From Balneolales bacterium (lineage in GTDB: Bacteria; Bacteroidota; Rhodothermia; Balneolales; Natronogracilivirgulaceae): 11,693 nt of DNA. Made by a program: the position numbers and the translations under genes. The notes below the pieces were generated by a model. That model worked only from the letters and a program-made list of their open reading frames with translations, made no database searches and was not told where the DNA came from. The stretch lies in the NCBI GenBank assembly GCA_007135895.1, contig SLHZ01000080.1, forward strand, positions 1-11,693. The letters are read 5' to 3'. This document shows positions 1 to 7,040 of this stretch, in pieces (position 1 is the first letter of the stretch; each line of letters begins with the position of its first letter).

Positions 1-21
1 AATTATACTCATAATTTTTTT
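1..21 (+). terminator. possible weak terminator hairpin at window edge
   Basis: A 6-bp inverted repeat (AATTAT at 1-6, ATAATT at 11-16, four-base loop) runs directly into seven T residues (15-21). This is the layout of a rho-independent terminator for a gene ending left of the window. The visible stem is all A/T and would be weak, but it begins at base 1 and may continue outside the window. It could equally be chance in an AT-rich spacer. Confidence 0.3.
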
Positions 22-100
22 CTGATGATTTGTCCGCAACAGTACCGCTAAGGTAAATAACGAGACGGAAAAATCATAAAAACCCAAGCGATTATTGACT

Positions 101-805
101 ATGACCCATCTAATATATTTCACCGCTCTGATGTTAACCACCGCCATGATGATTACGCAATGTTCAAGTGAAAAAAGTCCGTCCGATTCTGGCCACCTGC
201 CTGATGGATTCGGGTATGTTCATGATGTCATCCCTGATTCCCGGTATGATATCCGCTATTATACGCATGACAATTTCATGGGGGTGCCGGTAGACGGTTA
301 TGAAGCGCCGGTGGCGATACTCACCACCGAGGCTTTGGATGCTCTTGCGCTGGTGGCCCGGGATTTGCGCGAACTGGGATATGGGATTATTGTATTTGAC
401 GGATACAGGCCCCAGAAAGCCGTAGATCATTTTGTCCGGTGGGCTGAAGATTTGTCCGATACCCTCATGAAACAGAAGTATTACCCGGATGTGGATAAAT
501 CCGATCTCTTTGTCAAAAGATATATCGCTTCCCGGTCAGGCCATACGCGGGGCAGTACCGTGGATCTGTCACTCTATGACCTTGAAAGCGGTGATGAAGT
601 AGATATGGGAAGCGGCTTCGATCTTTTTGGACCCGTATCCCATCATGGTTCGGAAAAAATCACCGAAGAACAGACTGCCAATCGAGCTATTCTCAAGGAG
701 GTCATGCAAAAACACGGTTTTGTAGAATATTATCGTGAATGGTGGCACTATCGACTGTCTGACGAACCCTACCCGGAAACCTTTTTTGATTTTGATGTAA
801 AATAA
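101..805 (+). CDS. exported D-alanyl-D-alanine dipeptidase (VanX/DdpX family, peptidase M15D)
   Basis: Predicted zinc dipeptidase that hydrolyses D-Ala-D-Ala, in peptidoglycan recycling or scavenging or, in VanX itself, vancomycin resistance. Numbered from ATG 101 (234 residues): DGYRPQ holds the conserved arginine (R103). The SxxGHxxGxxxDL block gives zinc ligands H148 and D155. EWWH near the C-terminus gives the catalytic glutamate (E213) and third zinc ligand (H216). The N-terminus is hydrophobic and ends at Cys21 in ITQC, a poor lipobox because Q sits at -1. Periplasmic or lipid-anchored location is therefore likely but not certain. An in-frame TTG at 95 is an alternative start, and no clear Shine-Dalgarno decides between them. 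Length is slightly above the ~200 residues of VanX, explained by the export signal. No vanH/vanA, ddp transporter or two-component genes are adjacent, so a general cell-wall peptide role fits better than resistance. Confidence 0.9.
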   Translation: MTHLIYFTALMLTTAMMITQCSSEKSPSDSGHLPDGFGYVHDVIPDSRYDIRYYTHDNFMGVPVDGYEAPVAILTTEALDALALVARDLRELGYGIIVFDGYRPQKAVDHFVRWAEDLSDTLMKQKYYPDVDKSDLFVKRYIASRSGHTRGSTVDLSLYDLESGDEVDMGSGFDLFGPVSHHGSEKITEEQTANRAILKEVMQKHGFVEYYREWWHYRLSDEPYPETFFDFDVK

Positions 806-1065
806 TGAGATAGAGCATAACGCCTAACATCTTAGTCCAGAGAACAAGCGGTCAGCGGTGCCTCCGGCTGGAGCCGACAGTGAAAAGAGTCACCAATTCC
901 CTGTTGGAAAACCATCTGAAATGCCGTATTCCGGTGTATCTGCTCAATTATTTTGGGCTCTATGAAGAACAGTGACATCCTGAACCGAGTTTGAACAATG
1001 GTTATATGATAAAAATTAACAAGCACTTGCGTGTTTGTTTTTAACCTCTGTCCGTCGCTTATTTG

Positions 1066-1089
1066 AAATAGGTCTGAATAAACCTGTTT
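1066..1089 (+). promoter_or_regulatory. inverted repeat (8-bp arms) upstream of hox
   Basis: AAATAGGT at 1066-1073 pairs with ACCTGTTT at 1082-1089. All eight positions pair, one of them as G-T, around an eight-base loop. It is followed by GTCAAA (1095-1100) and TTTGAC (1120-1125), a second six-base inverted pair spanning the T7 run. These could be operator sites or leader RNA structure for the hox operon. A weak terminator is also possible, though the T-run is about 17 bases from the stem. No known regulator site was recognised. Confidence 0.25.
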
Positions 1090-1243
1090 CTGTTGTCAAA
1101 ATATCCTTTTTTTCACTACTTTGACCCCTGACCGGGTAATTTTCTATTACGAATTCACCTGGTTTTCACAACTGTAAATTATTTTGGCATAGCGTTCATG
1201 GGAAGCGCTTTTCCGGGAGTTTCGGATTGTATTTCCATGATGC

Positions 1244-1256
1244 GTTATCTCATAAC
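1244..1256 (+). promoter_or_regulatory. small dyad (GTTAT-CTC-ATAAC) close to hoxE start
   Basis: Perfect five-base arms GTTAT (1244-1248) and ATAAC (1252-1256) with a three-base spacer lie about 50 bases before the hoxE start codon. Odd-spaced dyads in this position are common operator forms. It does not match FNR, CRP or Fur consensus sites, and short dyads also arise by chance. Confidence 0.2.
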
Positions 1257-1307
1257 AGTTATTTATTGTAATCACGTATCCTCAAATAAAAGTATTGGGA
1301 ACGCGAA

Positions 1308-1808
1308 ATGGAACAGGGTAATAAAAAGAAAAATGCTGCTGCCAAGGACAAGCGCCAGAAGTTGGTTGATGCGACCATGCGGCGTCATGGTCACTCTCCG
1401 TATGCTCTGATCGAGACTTTGCATACCGTTCAGGAGGTGTATGGCTATCTGGATGATGAGAATCTGAAATATGTGGCGGAATCCTTGCGCGTGCCATTGA
1501 GTAAAGTGTACGGGGTGGCAACCTTCTATCACTTTTTCACGCTGAAGCCGCAGGGTGAACACACCGCGGTTGTCTGTACCGGTACGGCCTGTTATATCAA
1601 GGGTGTGCCGGGCATCTTGTCCGCCCTCAGGGAAAAATTCTTTGTTGAGGCCGGCGAAACCACCGAGGATAACAAGCTGTCGGTTCTTACGGCCCGATGC
1701 ATTGGCTCGTGCGGTCTTGCACCCGCCGTCGTCTTTGACGGTGAAATTGCCGGTGCCGTAACACCGGATATTGTAGTAGAAAGAGTTGGGAGGTTACTGG
1801 AACAATGA
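1308..1808 (+). CDS. hoxE: NAD-reducing bidirectional [NiFe]-hydrogenase, diaphorase subunit HoxE
   Basis: HoxE is the NuoE-like [2Fe-2S] subunit of the cytoplasmic HoxEFUYH hydrogenase. It probably relays electrons to or from HoxF, or to another partner such as ferredoxin. The 166-residue product has a lysine-rich N-terminus, then the NuoE helical part (about 15-80, including LRVPLSKVYGVATFYHFF). The thioredoxin-like [2Fe-2S] domain follows, with ligands C90, C95, C131 and C135 in the CTGTACY and CIGSCGLAP motifs. The length is normal for HoxE. The start is the first in-frame ATG and no strong Shine-Dalgarno precedes it. The stop overlaps the hoxF start (ATGA). Taken alone it could be NuoE of complex I or HydC/HndA of an [FeFe] enzyme; the adjacent HoxY and HoxH decide for Hox. 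Confidence 0.95.
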   Translation: MEQGNKKKNAAAKDKRQKLVDATMRRHGHSPYALIETLHTVQEVYGYLDDENLKYVAESLRVPLSKVYGVATFYHFFTLKPQGEHTAVVCTGTACYIKGVPGILSALREKFFVEAGETTEDNKLSVLTARCIGSCGLAPAVVFDGEIAGAVTPDIVVERVGRLLEQ

Positions 1809-3454
1809 CACCGGAAGAATTCAACAAAATTGGTGAAAAACACCGCAACAAGCGCGACGAGTTTACGCACAACATACGCGTGTGTACCGCCGCTGCCTGC
1901 GCCACTCTGAAGAGTGAAGAGGTAAAAAAAGCTTTCGAAAAGGAAGTCAAAGAGCAGGATAAAAAGAAAACCTGTCGCGTTAGCGGGACTGGGTGTCTGG
2001 GGCTTTGTGCCTCCGGACCGCTGGTAACCGTTAATGACGGACAAGCGCTGTATGCGAAAGTCTCGGTCGGTGATGTCAAGGATATAGTGAATAATATTGA
2101 CAAAAAGCCGGTCAAGCGCCTGGAGATACCCGCTGATACACCTTTCTTTGCACGTCAGACAAAAATTGCCCTGGAGAACTGCGGTACAACAGACCCGGAG
2201 AGCCTGGAAGACTATCTGGCGCTCAGGGGATACGAGTCACTGTACAAGGTGCTGACAGAAAAGACCCAGGTGGAAGTGATCGAGGAGATGGTTAAAAGCG
2301 GTCTTCGCGGACGTGGCGGAGGCGGCTTCCCGGTTGGGCTGAAATGGAGTACCGTTTACAAGGCCTTGGGTGACAAAAAGTATGTGATCTGCAATGCCGA
2401 CGAGGGCGATCCCGGGGCGTTTATGGACCGCAGCATGCTCGAAAGTGATCCCCACAGTATTCTGGAAGGAATGGCCATTGCCGGTTATGCCGTTGGGGCC
2501 GATCAGGGTTATGTCTACATCCGGGGTGAATATCCACTGGCCATCAAGCGTCTTCGCGCAGCTATCCGCCAGGCAGAGAGAAACCATTTTCTCGGGAAGA
2601 ATATTTTTGATACCCCGTTCAGTTTCAACGTGGAGCTTCGTTTGGGTGCCGGTGCTTTTGTCTGCGGTGAGGAGACGGCCCTTATAGCCTCTATCGAAGG
2701 CAAACGCGGAACACCGCGTCCGCGCCCGCCCTATCCGGCTCAGTATGGACTCTGGGGTTGCCCTACGCTGATCAATAATGTGGAAACCCTTTCCAATATT
2801 GCACCAATTTTCCGCAAGGGAGCAGAGTACTATGCGAGTATCGGGACAGAGAAGAGCAAGGGAACCAAGGTATTTGCTCTTGCCGGCAGTATCAAGAACA
2901 CCGGCCTGATCGAAGTGCCCATGGGAATCACCTTGCGGGAGATCGTCTTTGACATAGGCGGAGGTATTCTGGGTGACAAGAAATTCAAGGCCGTTCAGAC
3001 GGGAGGGCCATCGGGAGGATGCATCCCGGAACAGTTTCTGGACATGCCGGTCGATTATGAGTCGCTGGCTGGTGTCGGCTCCATCATGGGATCAGGCGGT
3101 ATGATCGTCATGGATGAAACCTCATGCATGATTGATGTTGCAAAGTACTTTATGGACTTCTGCAAATCCGAATCCTGCGGCAAGTGTGTCCCCTGCCGTG
3201 TCGGTACCGCACAGATGCACAGACTGCTTGTTCTCATCTCGGAAGGCAAGGCAAGCATGCGCGACTTTGAGCTGCTGGAAGAGCTTTGTGACGTGGTGAA
3301 AAGCACCAGTTTGTGCGGACTTGGGATGACAGCCCCGAATCCCGTTCTGAGTACCATCCGTTATTTCAAGGATGAATATATTGCTCATATCGTTGACAAA
3401 GTATGCCCTGCCGGGGTATGCGTCATGGAATCTAAAGAGGAAGTGGTATTATGA
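1805..3454 (+). CDS. hoxF: NAD-reducing bidirectional [NiFe]-hydrogenase, NAD(H)/FMN diaphorase subunit HoxF
   Basis: HoxF carries the FMN and the NAD(H) site, where hydride is exchanged with NAD(P)+/NAD(P)H. Domains in the 549-residue product: an N-terminal thioredoxin-like [2Fe-2S] domain (about 20-105) with C27, C32, C64 and C68; then the NuoF core, with the glycine-rich FMN/NADH segment GRGGGGFPVGLKW (169-181), NADEGDPGAFMDR (197-209) and GAGAFVCGEETAL (281-293). The SLBB region follows. The C-terminal [4Fe-4S] site has C458, C461 and C464 in SCGKCVPCR, plus C504 in SLCGLG. The chain ends shortly after a CPAGVC motif, so the C-terminal ferredoxin extension of HydB/HndC-type proteins is absent. 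The start overlaps the hoxE stop, and GGGAGG at 1788-1793 supports it. The end overlaps hoxU. This matches HoxF that works with a separate HoxE. Confidence 0.96.
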   Translation: MTPEEFNKIGEKHRNKRDEFTHNIRVCTAAACATLKSEEVKKAFEKEVKEQDKKKTCRVSGTGCLGLCASGPLVTVNDGQALYAKVSVGDVKDIVNNIDKKPVKRLEIPADTPFFARQTKIALENCGTTDPESLEDYLALRGYESLYKVLTEKTQVEVIEEMVKSGLRGRGGGGFPVGLKWSTVYKALGDKKYVICNADEGDPGAFMDRSMLESDPHSILEGMAIAGYAVGADQGYVYIRGEYPLAIKRLRAAIRQAERNHFLGKNIFDTPFSFNVELRLGAGAFVCGEETALIASIEGKRGTPRPRPPYPAQYGLWGCPTLINNVETLSNIAPIFRKGAEYYASIGTEKSKGTKVFALAGSIKNTGLIEVPMGITLREIVFDIGGGILGDKKFKAVQTGGPSGGCIPEQFLDMPVDYESLAGVGSIMGSGGMIVMDETSCMIDVAKYFMDFCKSESCGKCVPCRVGTAQMHRLLVLISEGKASMRDFELLEELCDVVKSTSLCGLGMTAPNPVLSTIRYFKDEYIAHIVDKVCPAGVCVMESKEEVVL

Positions 3455-4170
3455 GTTCATCGGTAAATATTATAACCCTGACCATCGACGAGAAACAGGT
3501 CGGTGCGCGTGAAAATCAGACGATTCTCGAAGTAGCCCGTGAAAACGGCGTCGAGATACCCACCATGTGTGAGCTGAAAGGGCTTACCCCTTCCGGCGGC
3601 TGCCGCATGTGTGTGGTGGAAGTGGCGGGTATACCCAAGCTGCTTCCGGCCTGTATGACTACGGTGTCGGAAGGCATGGTGGTGACGACCAATTCCGAAC
3701 GTCTGAAGAAGCTTCGAAAAAATATTCTTGAACTGTTCTTTTCCGAACGCAATCATATTTGCGCGGTGTGTGCATCCAACGGCTTCTGTGAACTGCAGCT
3801 GATGGCGCAGAAAGTGGAAATGTCCCATGTGCATTACCCGTATCTGTACCCTCACTGTGAAGTGGATGCCTCTCACAACCGTTTTGTACTGGATCACAAC
3901 CGGTGCATCCTGTGTACCCGCTGCGTGCGGGTGTGTGATGAAATTGAAGGATCACACACTCTTGATATCAAGGGCCGGGGCATTGAGGCCCAGGTCATCA
4001 CGGATATGGACCAGCCCTGGGGCGACTCCGAAACGTGTACACTCTGCGGCAAATGCGTGCATGTTTGTCCCACGGGAGCCCTTATTGAGCGGGGAATGGC
4101 CGTCGGTGAGATGTCAAAACGCAAACAGCTATTACCTTATTTAACACAGATGCGGGAGGTTAAGACATGA
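3451..4170 (+). CDS. hoxU: NAD-reducing bidirectional [NiFe]-hydrogenase, Fe-S subunit HoxU
   Basis: HoxU is the electron wire between the HoxF flavin and the HoxY/HoxH module, homologous to the N-terminal part of NuoG. The 239-residue product has a plant-type [2Fe-2S] domain with C40, C51, C54 and C68 (the C-x10-C-x2-C-x13-C pattern). A His-Cys [4Fe-4S] motif follows (H102, C104, C107, C113, in HICAVCASNGFC). Two ferredoxin-like [4Fe-4S] motifs come next: C152/C155/C158/C162 and C196/C199/C202/C206. All ligands of the expected four clusters are present. The large molybdopterin-like C-terminal domain of NuoG is missing, as expected for HoxU. The start overlaps the hoxF stop (ATGA), with AGAGG about 10 bases upstream. 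The stop overlaps hoxY. Confidence 0.96.
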   Translation: MSSSVNIITLTIDEKQVGARENQTILEVARENGVEIPTMCELKGLTPSGGCRMCVVEVAGIPKLLPACMTTVSEGMVVTTNSERLKKLRKNILELFFSERNHICAVCASNGFCELQLMAQKVEMSHVHYPYLYPHCEVDASHNRFVLDHNRCILCTRCVRVCDEIEGSHTLDIKGRGIEAQVITDMDQPWGDSETCTLCGKCVHVCPTGALIERGMAVGEMSKRKQLLPYLTQMREVKT

Positions 4171-4697
4171 AAAAGCTGACACTTGCTACCATATGGCTTG
4201 ACGGATGTTCGGGTTGCCACATGTCCTTCGTGGATGTGGACGAGCGCATCCTTCAGGTCGCTGAAAAGTACGATATCATATTCAGCCCTCTTGTTGATGT
4301 CAAAGAGTTTCCAGAAAAGGTTGATGTGACCTTGCTGGAAGGTGCCATCAGCACGGATGAGGATGTGGAAATGGTGAAAAAAATTCGCAAAAGCACCAAA
4401 ACACTGATAGCGTTCGGCGACTGCGCGGTCACTTCGAATGTGCCGTCCATGCGCAATCACTATGATTTAAAGGATGTTTTCAAAAGAGGATACCTTGAAA
4501 CATCAACCGATAATGATGTGATTCCTGACGAGATGCTTCCCAAACTGCTCGACAAGGCGTATCCGGTGCATCACTTTGTGGATGTGGATGTGTTCCTGCA
4601 GGGATGCCCCCCATCGGCCGACACCATCTTTTATGCTTTGGTGGAAATCGCCGAGGGAAGAACGCCCGAATTATCAAAACGCGCACGATTTGGATAG
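4167..4697 (+). CDS. hoxY: NAD-reducing bidirectional [NiFe]-hydrogenase, small subunit HoxY
   Basis: HoxY is the hydrogenase small subunit; it binds the proximal [4Fe-4S] cluster beside the NiFe site. The 176-residue protein opens directly with the cluster motif WLDGCSGCHMS (C14, C17). The remaining ligands are C86 in FGDCAVTSN and C147 in QGCPPSAD. There is no Tat signal peptide and no C-terminal extension with further clusters. This marks the short cytoplasmic group 3 form rather than a membrane uptake enzyme. The ATG overlaps the hoxU stop, and a strong GGGAGG at 4154-4159 sits seven bases before it. The TAG stop overlaps the Shine-Dalgarno of hoxH, so translation of the two subunits is probably coupled. 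Confidence 0.96.
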   Translation: MKKLTLATIWLDGCSGCHMSFVDVDERILQVAEKYDIIFSPLVDVKEFPEKVDVTLLEGAISTDEDVEMVKKIRKSTKTLIAFGDCAVTSNVPSMRNHYDLKDVFKRGYLETSTDNDVIPDEMLPKLLDKAYPVHHFVDVDVFLQGCPPSADTIFYALVEIAEGRTPELSKRARFG

Positions 4698-4709
4698 GAG
4701 ATCAGACTA

Positions 4710-6167
4710 ATGACGAAGACCATAACAATTGAACCCCTGACCCGTATTGAGGGTCACGGAAAAATAACACTGTTCCTGAATGAGAATGGCTCCGTTGACA
4801 ATGCCCTGTTTCATGTAACCCAGTTTCGCGGTTTTGAAAAGTTGAGCGAAGGCCGCCGGTTCCGCGAGATGCCCTCGCTGATGGCCCGGGTCTGCGGTAT
4901 CTGTCCGGTAGCCCACCTTATGGCCGGAGCCAAGGCCTGTGATGAGATTCTGGCGGTTCAGATTCCGAAAACCGGTTATATGATCCGTGAGTCCATAACA
5001 CTGGCCCAGATGATCCAGTCGCACGCCCTGAGCTTCTTTTATCTTTCTGCCCCGGACTTTGTAATGGGCATGGATGCCGATCCCATGGAACGAAATGTCC
5101 TGGGGATGCTGACAAAAGAACCGCAGATGGTAACCGATGGTATCACATTGCGCAAGTTTGGCCAATCCATTATTGCCATGCTGGCCGGACAGCGTGTTCA
5201 CCCTGCAGGGATCATAGCCGGTGGAGTAAATGAACCATGCAGTCAGGAAACCCGCGACACGATTTTGGCCCAGATCCCTGAAATGATCCGTATCACCGAG
5301 CGGAACCTGGACTGGTTCAAGCGCACACTGAACCCCACGGGCAGATCTCTCCGGGTGACGGAATTCCGGGACGAGATCCGAACCTTCGCCAACATGAAGT
5401 CCCTGTTTATGGGCATGGTCAATGATGAAGGAGAGCTTGATTTCTACGGTGGCAAGCTTCGGTTTGTCGATTCAGCCCGGAATATTGTGGTGGATAATAT
5501 CCATACCGATGATTATGCCAAATATATCGGGGAAAAGGTCGAAAAGTGGTCCTACCTGAAGTTCCCCTATTTCAAGCCACAGGGATATCCCCAGGGAATG
5601 TACCGGGTAGGTCCTCTGGCACGTCTGAATGTTGTCGATCGCTGTGGTACGCCACAGGCCGATCTGGAGCTGGTCGAGTTCCGCGGTCTGGCCAGCGGCG
5701 CCGTCCTCAGTTCCTTCTACTATCACTATGCCCGGCTGATCGAAATCCTCTACTCTCTCGAAAAACTCGAGCAGCTGATGAGTGATCCGCAGATTCTGGG
5801 CAAGCATGTGCGCGCCATGGCCGGACCCAATAGTCCAGAAGGCATTGGAGTGGCCGAAGCGCCAAGAGGTACACTGATACACCACTACAAAGTGGATGAA
5901 AACGGCATCATGCAGTGGGCCAATCTGATCATTGCTACCGGGCATAATAACCTGGTGATGAATAAAGGCGTACTGCAGGTTGCGCGGCACTTTATCAAAG
6001 ACAACAAGATCGAAGAAGGCATGCTGAACCGGATCGAAGCCGTTATCCGCGCCTTTGACCCATGTCTGAGTTGCTCCACCCATGCCGCCGGCAAAATGCC
6101 GCTCATGGTGGAACTGCGCAGCAAGGAAGGTGAAATCCTGGATACAGTGAGCCGGGGTTCCGCCTGA
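4710..6167 (+). CDS. hoxH: NAD-reducing bidirectional [NiFe]-hydrogenase, catalytic large subunit HoxH
   Basis: HoxH holds the NiFe active site that splits or forms H2. The 485-residue product starts with the typical LTRIEGHGKI. The first nickel motif is RVCGICPVAH (C62, C65, H69). The second is DPCLSCSTH (C452, C455, H458). By analogy with other HoxH proteins, maturation should cut after H458 and release a tail of about 27 residues, so the encoded protein is a precursor. Most relatives I know read PVSH where this one has PVAH; the substitution does not touch a nickel ligand. A GGAG at 4697-4700, overlapping the hoxY stop, serves the ATG at nine bases' distance. No hoxW or hyp gene follows, although the operon could not mature without them. 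A strong terminator lies about 100 bases downstream. Confidence 0.97.
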   Translation: MTKTITIEPLTRIEGHGKITLFLNENGSVDNALFHVTQFRGFEKLSEGRRFREMPSLMARVCGICPVAHLMAGAKACDEILAVQIPKTGYMIRESITLAQMIQSHALSFFYLSAPDFVMGMDADPMERNVLGMLTKEPQMVTDGITLRKFGQSIIAMLAGQRVHPAGIIAGGVNEPCSQETRDTILAQIPEMIRITERNLDWFKRTLNPTGRSLRVTEFRDEIRTFANMKSLFMGMVNDEGELDFYGGKLRFVDSARNIVVDNIHTDDYAKYIGEKVEKWSYLKFPYFKPQGYPQGMYRVGPLARLNVVDRCGTPQADLELVEFRGLASGAVLSSFYYHYARLIEILYSLEKLEQLMSDPQILGKHVRAMAGPNSPEGIGVAEAPRGTLIHHYKVDENGIMQWANLIIATGHNNLVMNKGVLQVARHFIKDNKIEEGMLNRIEAVIRAFDPCLSCSTHAAGKMPLMVELRSKEGEILDTVSRGSA

Positions 6168-6365
6168 CACGGTGAAAGCAGACTGAAAAGAATCCGTTTA
6201 CTCAAACAACACCTCCAGAATATCCGCTTTTGGATGATACGGACAGGGGTTGTCGCAAAGATATGCAATGTCGGCCGGGAATCAGATGTCTGGTCCCCGA
6301 CCGGCATTTTTTATATCTTTACGATGCTGTAAAGTCGGGTCAACTTGTAATTTAGAAACGGATTC
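6168..6365. other. intergenic spacer between hoxH and the HAD gene
   Basis: About 200 bases without a recognisable gene. The central part holds the hox terminator. The last ~50 bases are AT-rich and presumably include the promoter of the following HAD gene, but I see no clear promoter consensus or Shine-Dalgarno before its ATG. Confidence 0.5.
6267..6312 (+). terminator. rho-independent terminator of the hox operon
   Basis: The 5' arm 6267-6281 (AATGTCGGCCGGGAA) pairs with the 3' arm 6294-6308 (TCCCCGACCGGCATT) around a loop of about 12 bases. Of 15 positions, 12 are Watson-Crick, one is G-T and two are mismatched, with a GC-rich core. Six T residues (6307-6312) follow at once. Its position about 100 bases after the hoxH stop fits it ending the hox transcript. 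Confidence 0.8.
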
Positions 6366-7031
6366 ATGAATAACTCCAAGCTCAAAGCCGTTGTTTTTGA
6401 TATGGACGGCTTGATGATCGATACCGAGCCGCTATACAAATATTCCTTCCAAAAAACCGCTGCCGGACTGGGATTCGATTTTGAGGATTCCTTTTTTTTT
6501 CGTTTGGTCGGCCGGCCTGACAGCTCCTGTAAAAAAATGATCCGGGACTACTTTGGACCGAAATTTCCCATGGAGGTTTTTTGGAGCCAATGGCCCGTAG
6601 TTTGGAGAGGGATGGCGGAATCGGATGGTATTGATCAAAAAAATGGCCTCAGCGAGTTGCTCGCTTATCTGAAAGAGCAGAACGTACCGGCTGCCATTGC
6701 CACTTCGAGCCATCGCGACCAGATGAGTTTCAGTCTTCGTGTTTCCGGCCTGTCACATCCTTTTGATGCGGTGGTTACCGGTGATGAGATAACCCAAGGC
6801 AAACCGGCTCCGGATATCTATCTGGAAGCGGCAAAAAGACTGGGGGTTTCGCCCTCTTCATGTGCTGCTCTGGAAGACTCGGAGAATGGACTGATCTCGG
6901 CCTGGAAGGCAGGGATGTATACGATCATGGTACCGGATCTGAAAGTGCCTTCCGACGAGGTTCGCACCATGGCGCATCACGTGGCAGACTCTCTGCATGA
7001 GGTCCGAAACATATTGGAAAAACACCTTTAA
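6366..7031 (+). CDS. HAD-superfamily hydrolase, beta-phosphoglucomutase-like
   Basis: A 221-residue cytoplasmic HAD subfamily I protein with a helical cap between motifs I and II. Motif I is VVFDMDGLMIDTEP, with nucleophile D12 and acid/base D14. Motif II is AIATSS (T113/S114). The motif III lysine is in GKPAPD (K146). Motif IV is ALEDSENG (E170, D171). The protein could be a sugar-phosphate phosphatase, a phosphomutase or a pyrophosphatase; sequence alone does not fix the substrate. It is separated from hoxH by a terminator, so it is probably its own transcription unit. A run of nine T (6492-6500, encoding FFF) lies within the cap region and is a place where slippage or an assembly indel could break the frame. 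The frame is intact here. Confidence 0.88.
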   Translation: MNNSKLKAVVFDMDGLMIDTEPLYKYSFQKTAAGLGFDFEDSFFFRLVGRPDSSCKKMIRDYFGPKFPMEVFWSQWPVVWRGMAESDGIDQKNGLSELLAYLKEQNVPAAIATSSHRDQMSFSLRVSGLSHPFDAVVTGDEITQGKPAPDIYLEAAKRLGVSPSSCAALEDSENGLISAWKAGMYTIMVPDLKVPSDEVRTMAHHVADSLHEVRNILEKHL

Positions 7032-7040
7032 TTCCGTTAT

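Larger units (their letters stand above)
806..1307. other. 500-base region without a convincing gene; hox upstream region
   Basis: Between the dipeptidase stop and hoxE I find no reading frame I recognise. A + strand frame is open from 814 to about 975 and a - strand frame from 1026 to 832, but neither resembles a known family. The half nearest hoxE (about 1040-1307) is AT-rich and contains several inverted repeats, a T7 run at 1107-1113 and a GTTAT/ATAAC dyad. The hox promoter and a 5' leader must lie here, because the dipeptidase is unrelated and far upstream. I could not identify a clean -35/-10 pair or the Bacteroidota-type TAnnTTTG box. TTATTTTGG near 1169-1177 is close to that box but lacks the required spacing. 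Confidence 0.5.

Noticed and set aside
816..880. Integron attC-like half-site (GCATAACGCCTAAC) directly after the dipeptidase stop, followed by a GC-rich palindrome
   Set aside because: The matching GTTRRRY end and the long imperfect palindrome of an attC site are not found in the next ~150 bases, and no integrase or cassette array is visible.
832..1026. 64-codon - strand frame and a ~50-codon + strand frame (814-975) in the pre-hox spacer
   Set aside because: Neither has a recognisable domain or ribosome-binding site, and both are short enough to occur by chance. They may be remnants of a decayed gene, but I cannot support that.
1308..4170. HoxE, HoxF and HoxU as nuoEFG of respiratory complex I
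   Set aside because: The third subunit lacks the large NuoG C-terminal domain, and the operon continues into NiFe small and large subunits with intact nickel ligands rather than nuo membrane genes.
5472..6170. 232-codon open frame on the - strand
   Set aside because: It is antisense to HoxH, covering the region that includes the essential DPCLSCSTH motif, and its translation shows no family features.
6366..7031. Gene after hoxH as the HoxW maturation endopeptidase
   Set aside because: The four HAD motifs are clear, and the protein lacks the hydrogenase-protease fold signatures. A terminator also separates it from the operon.
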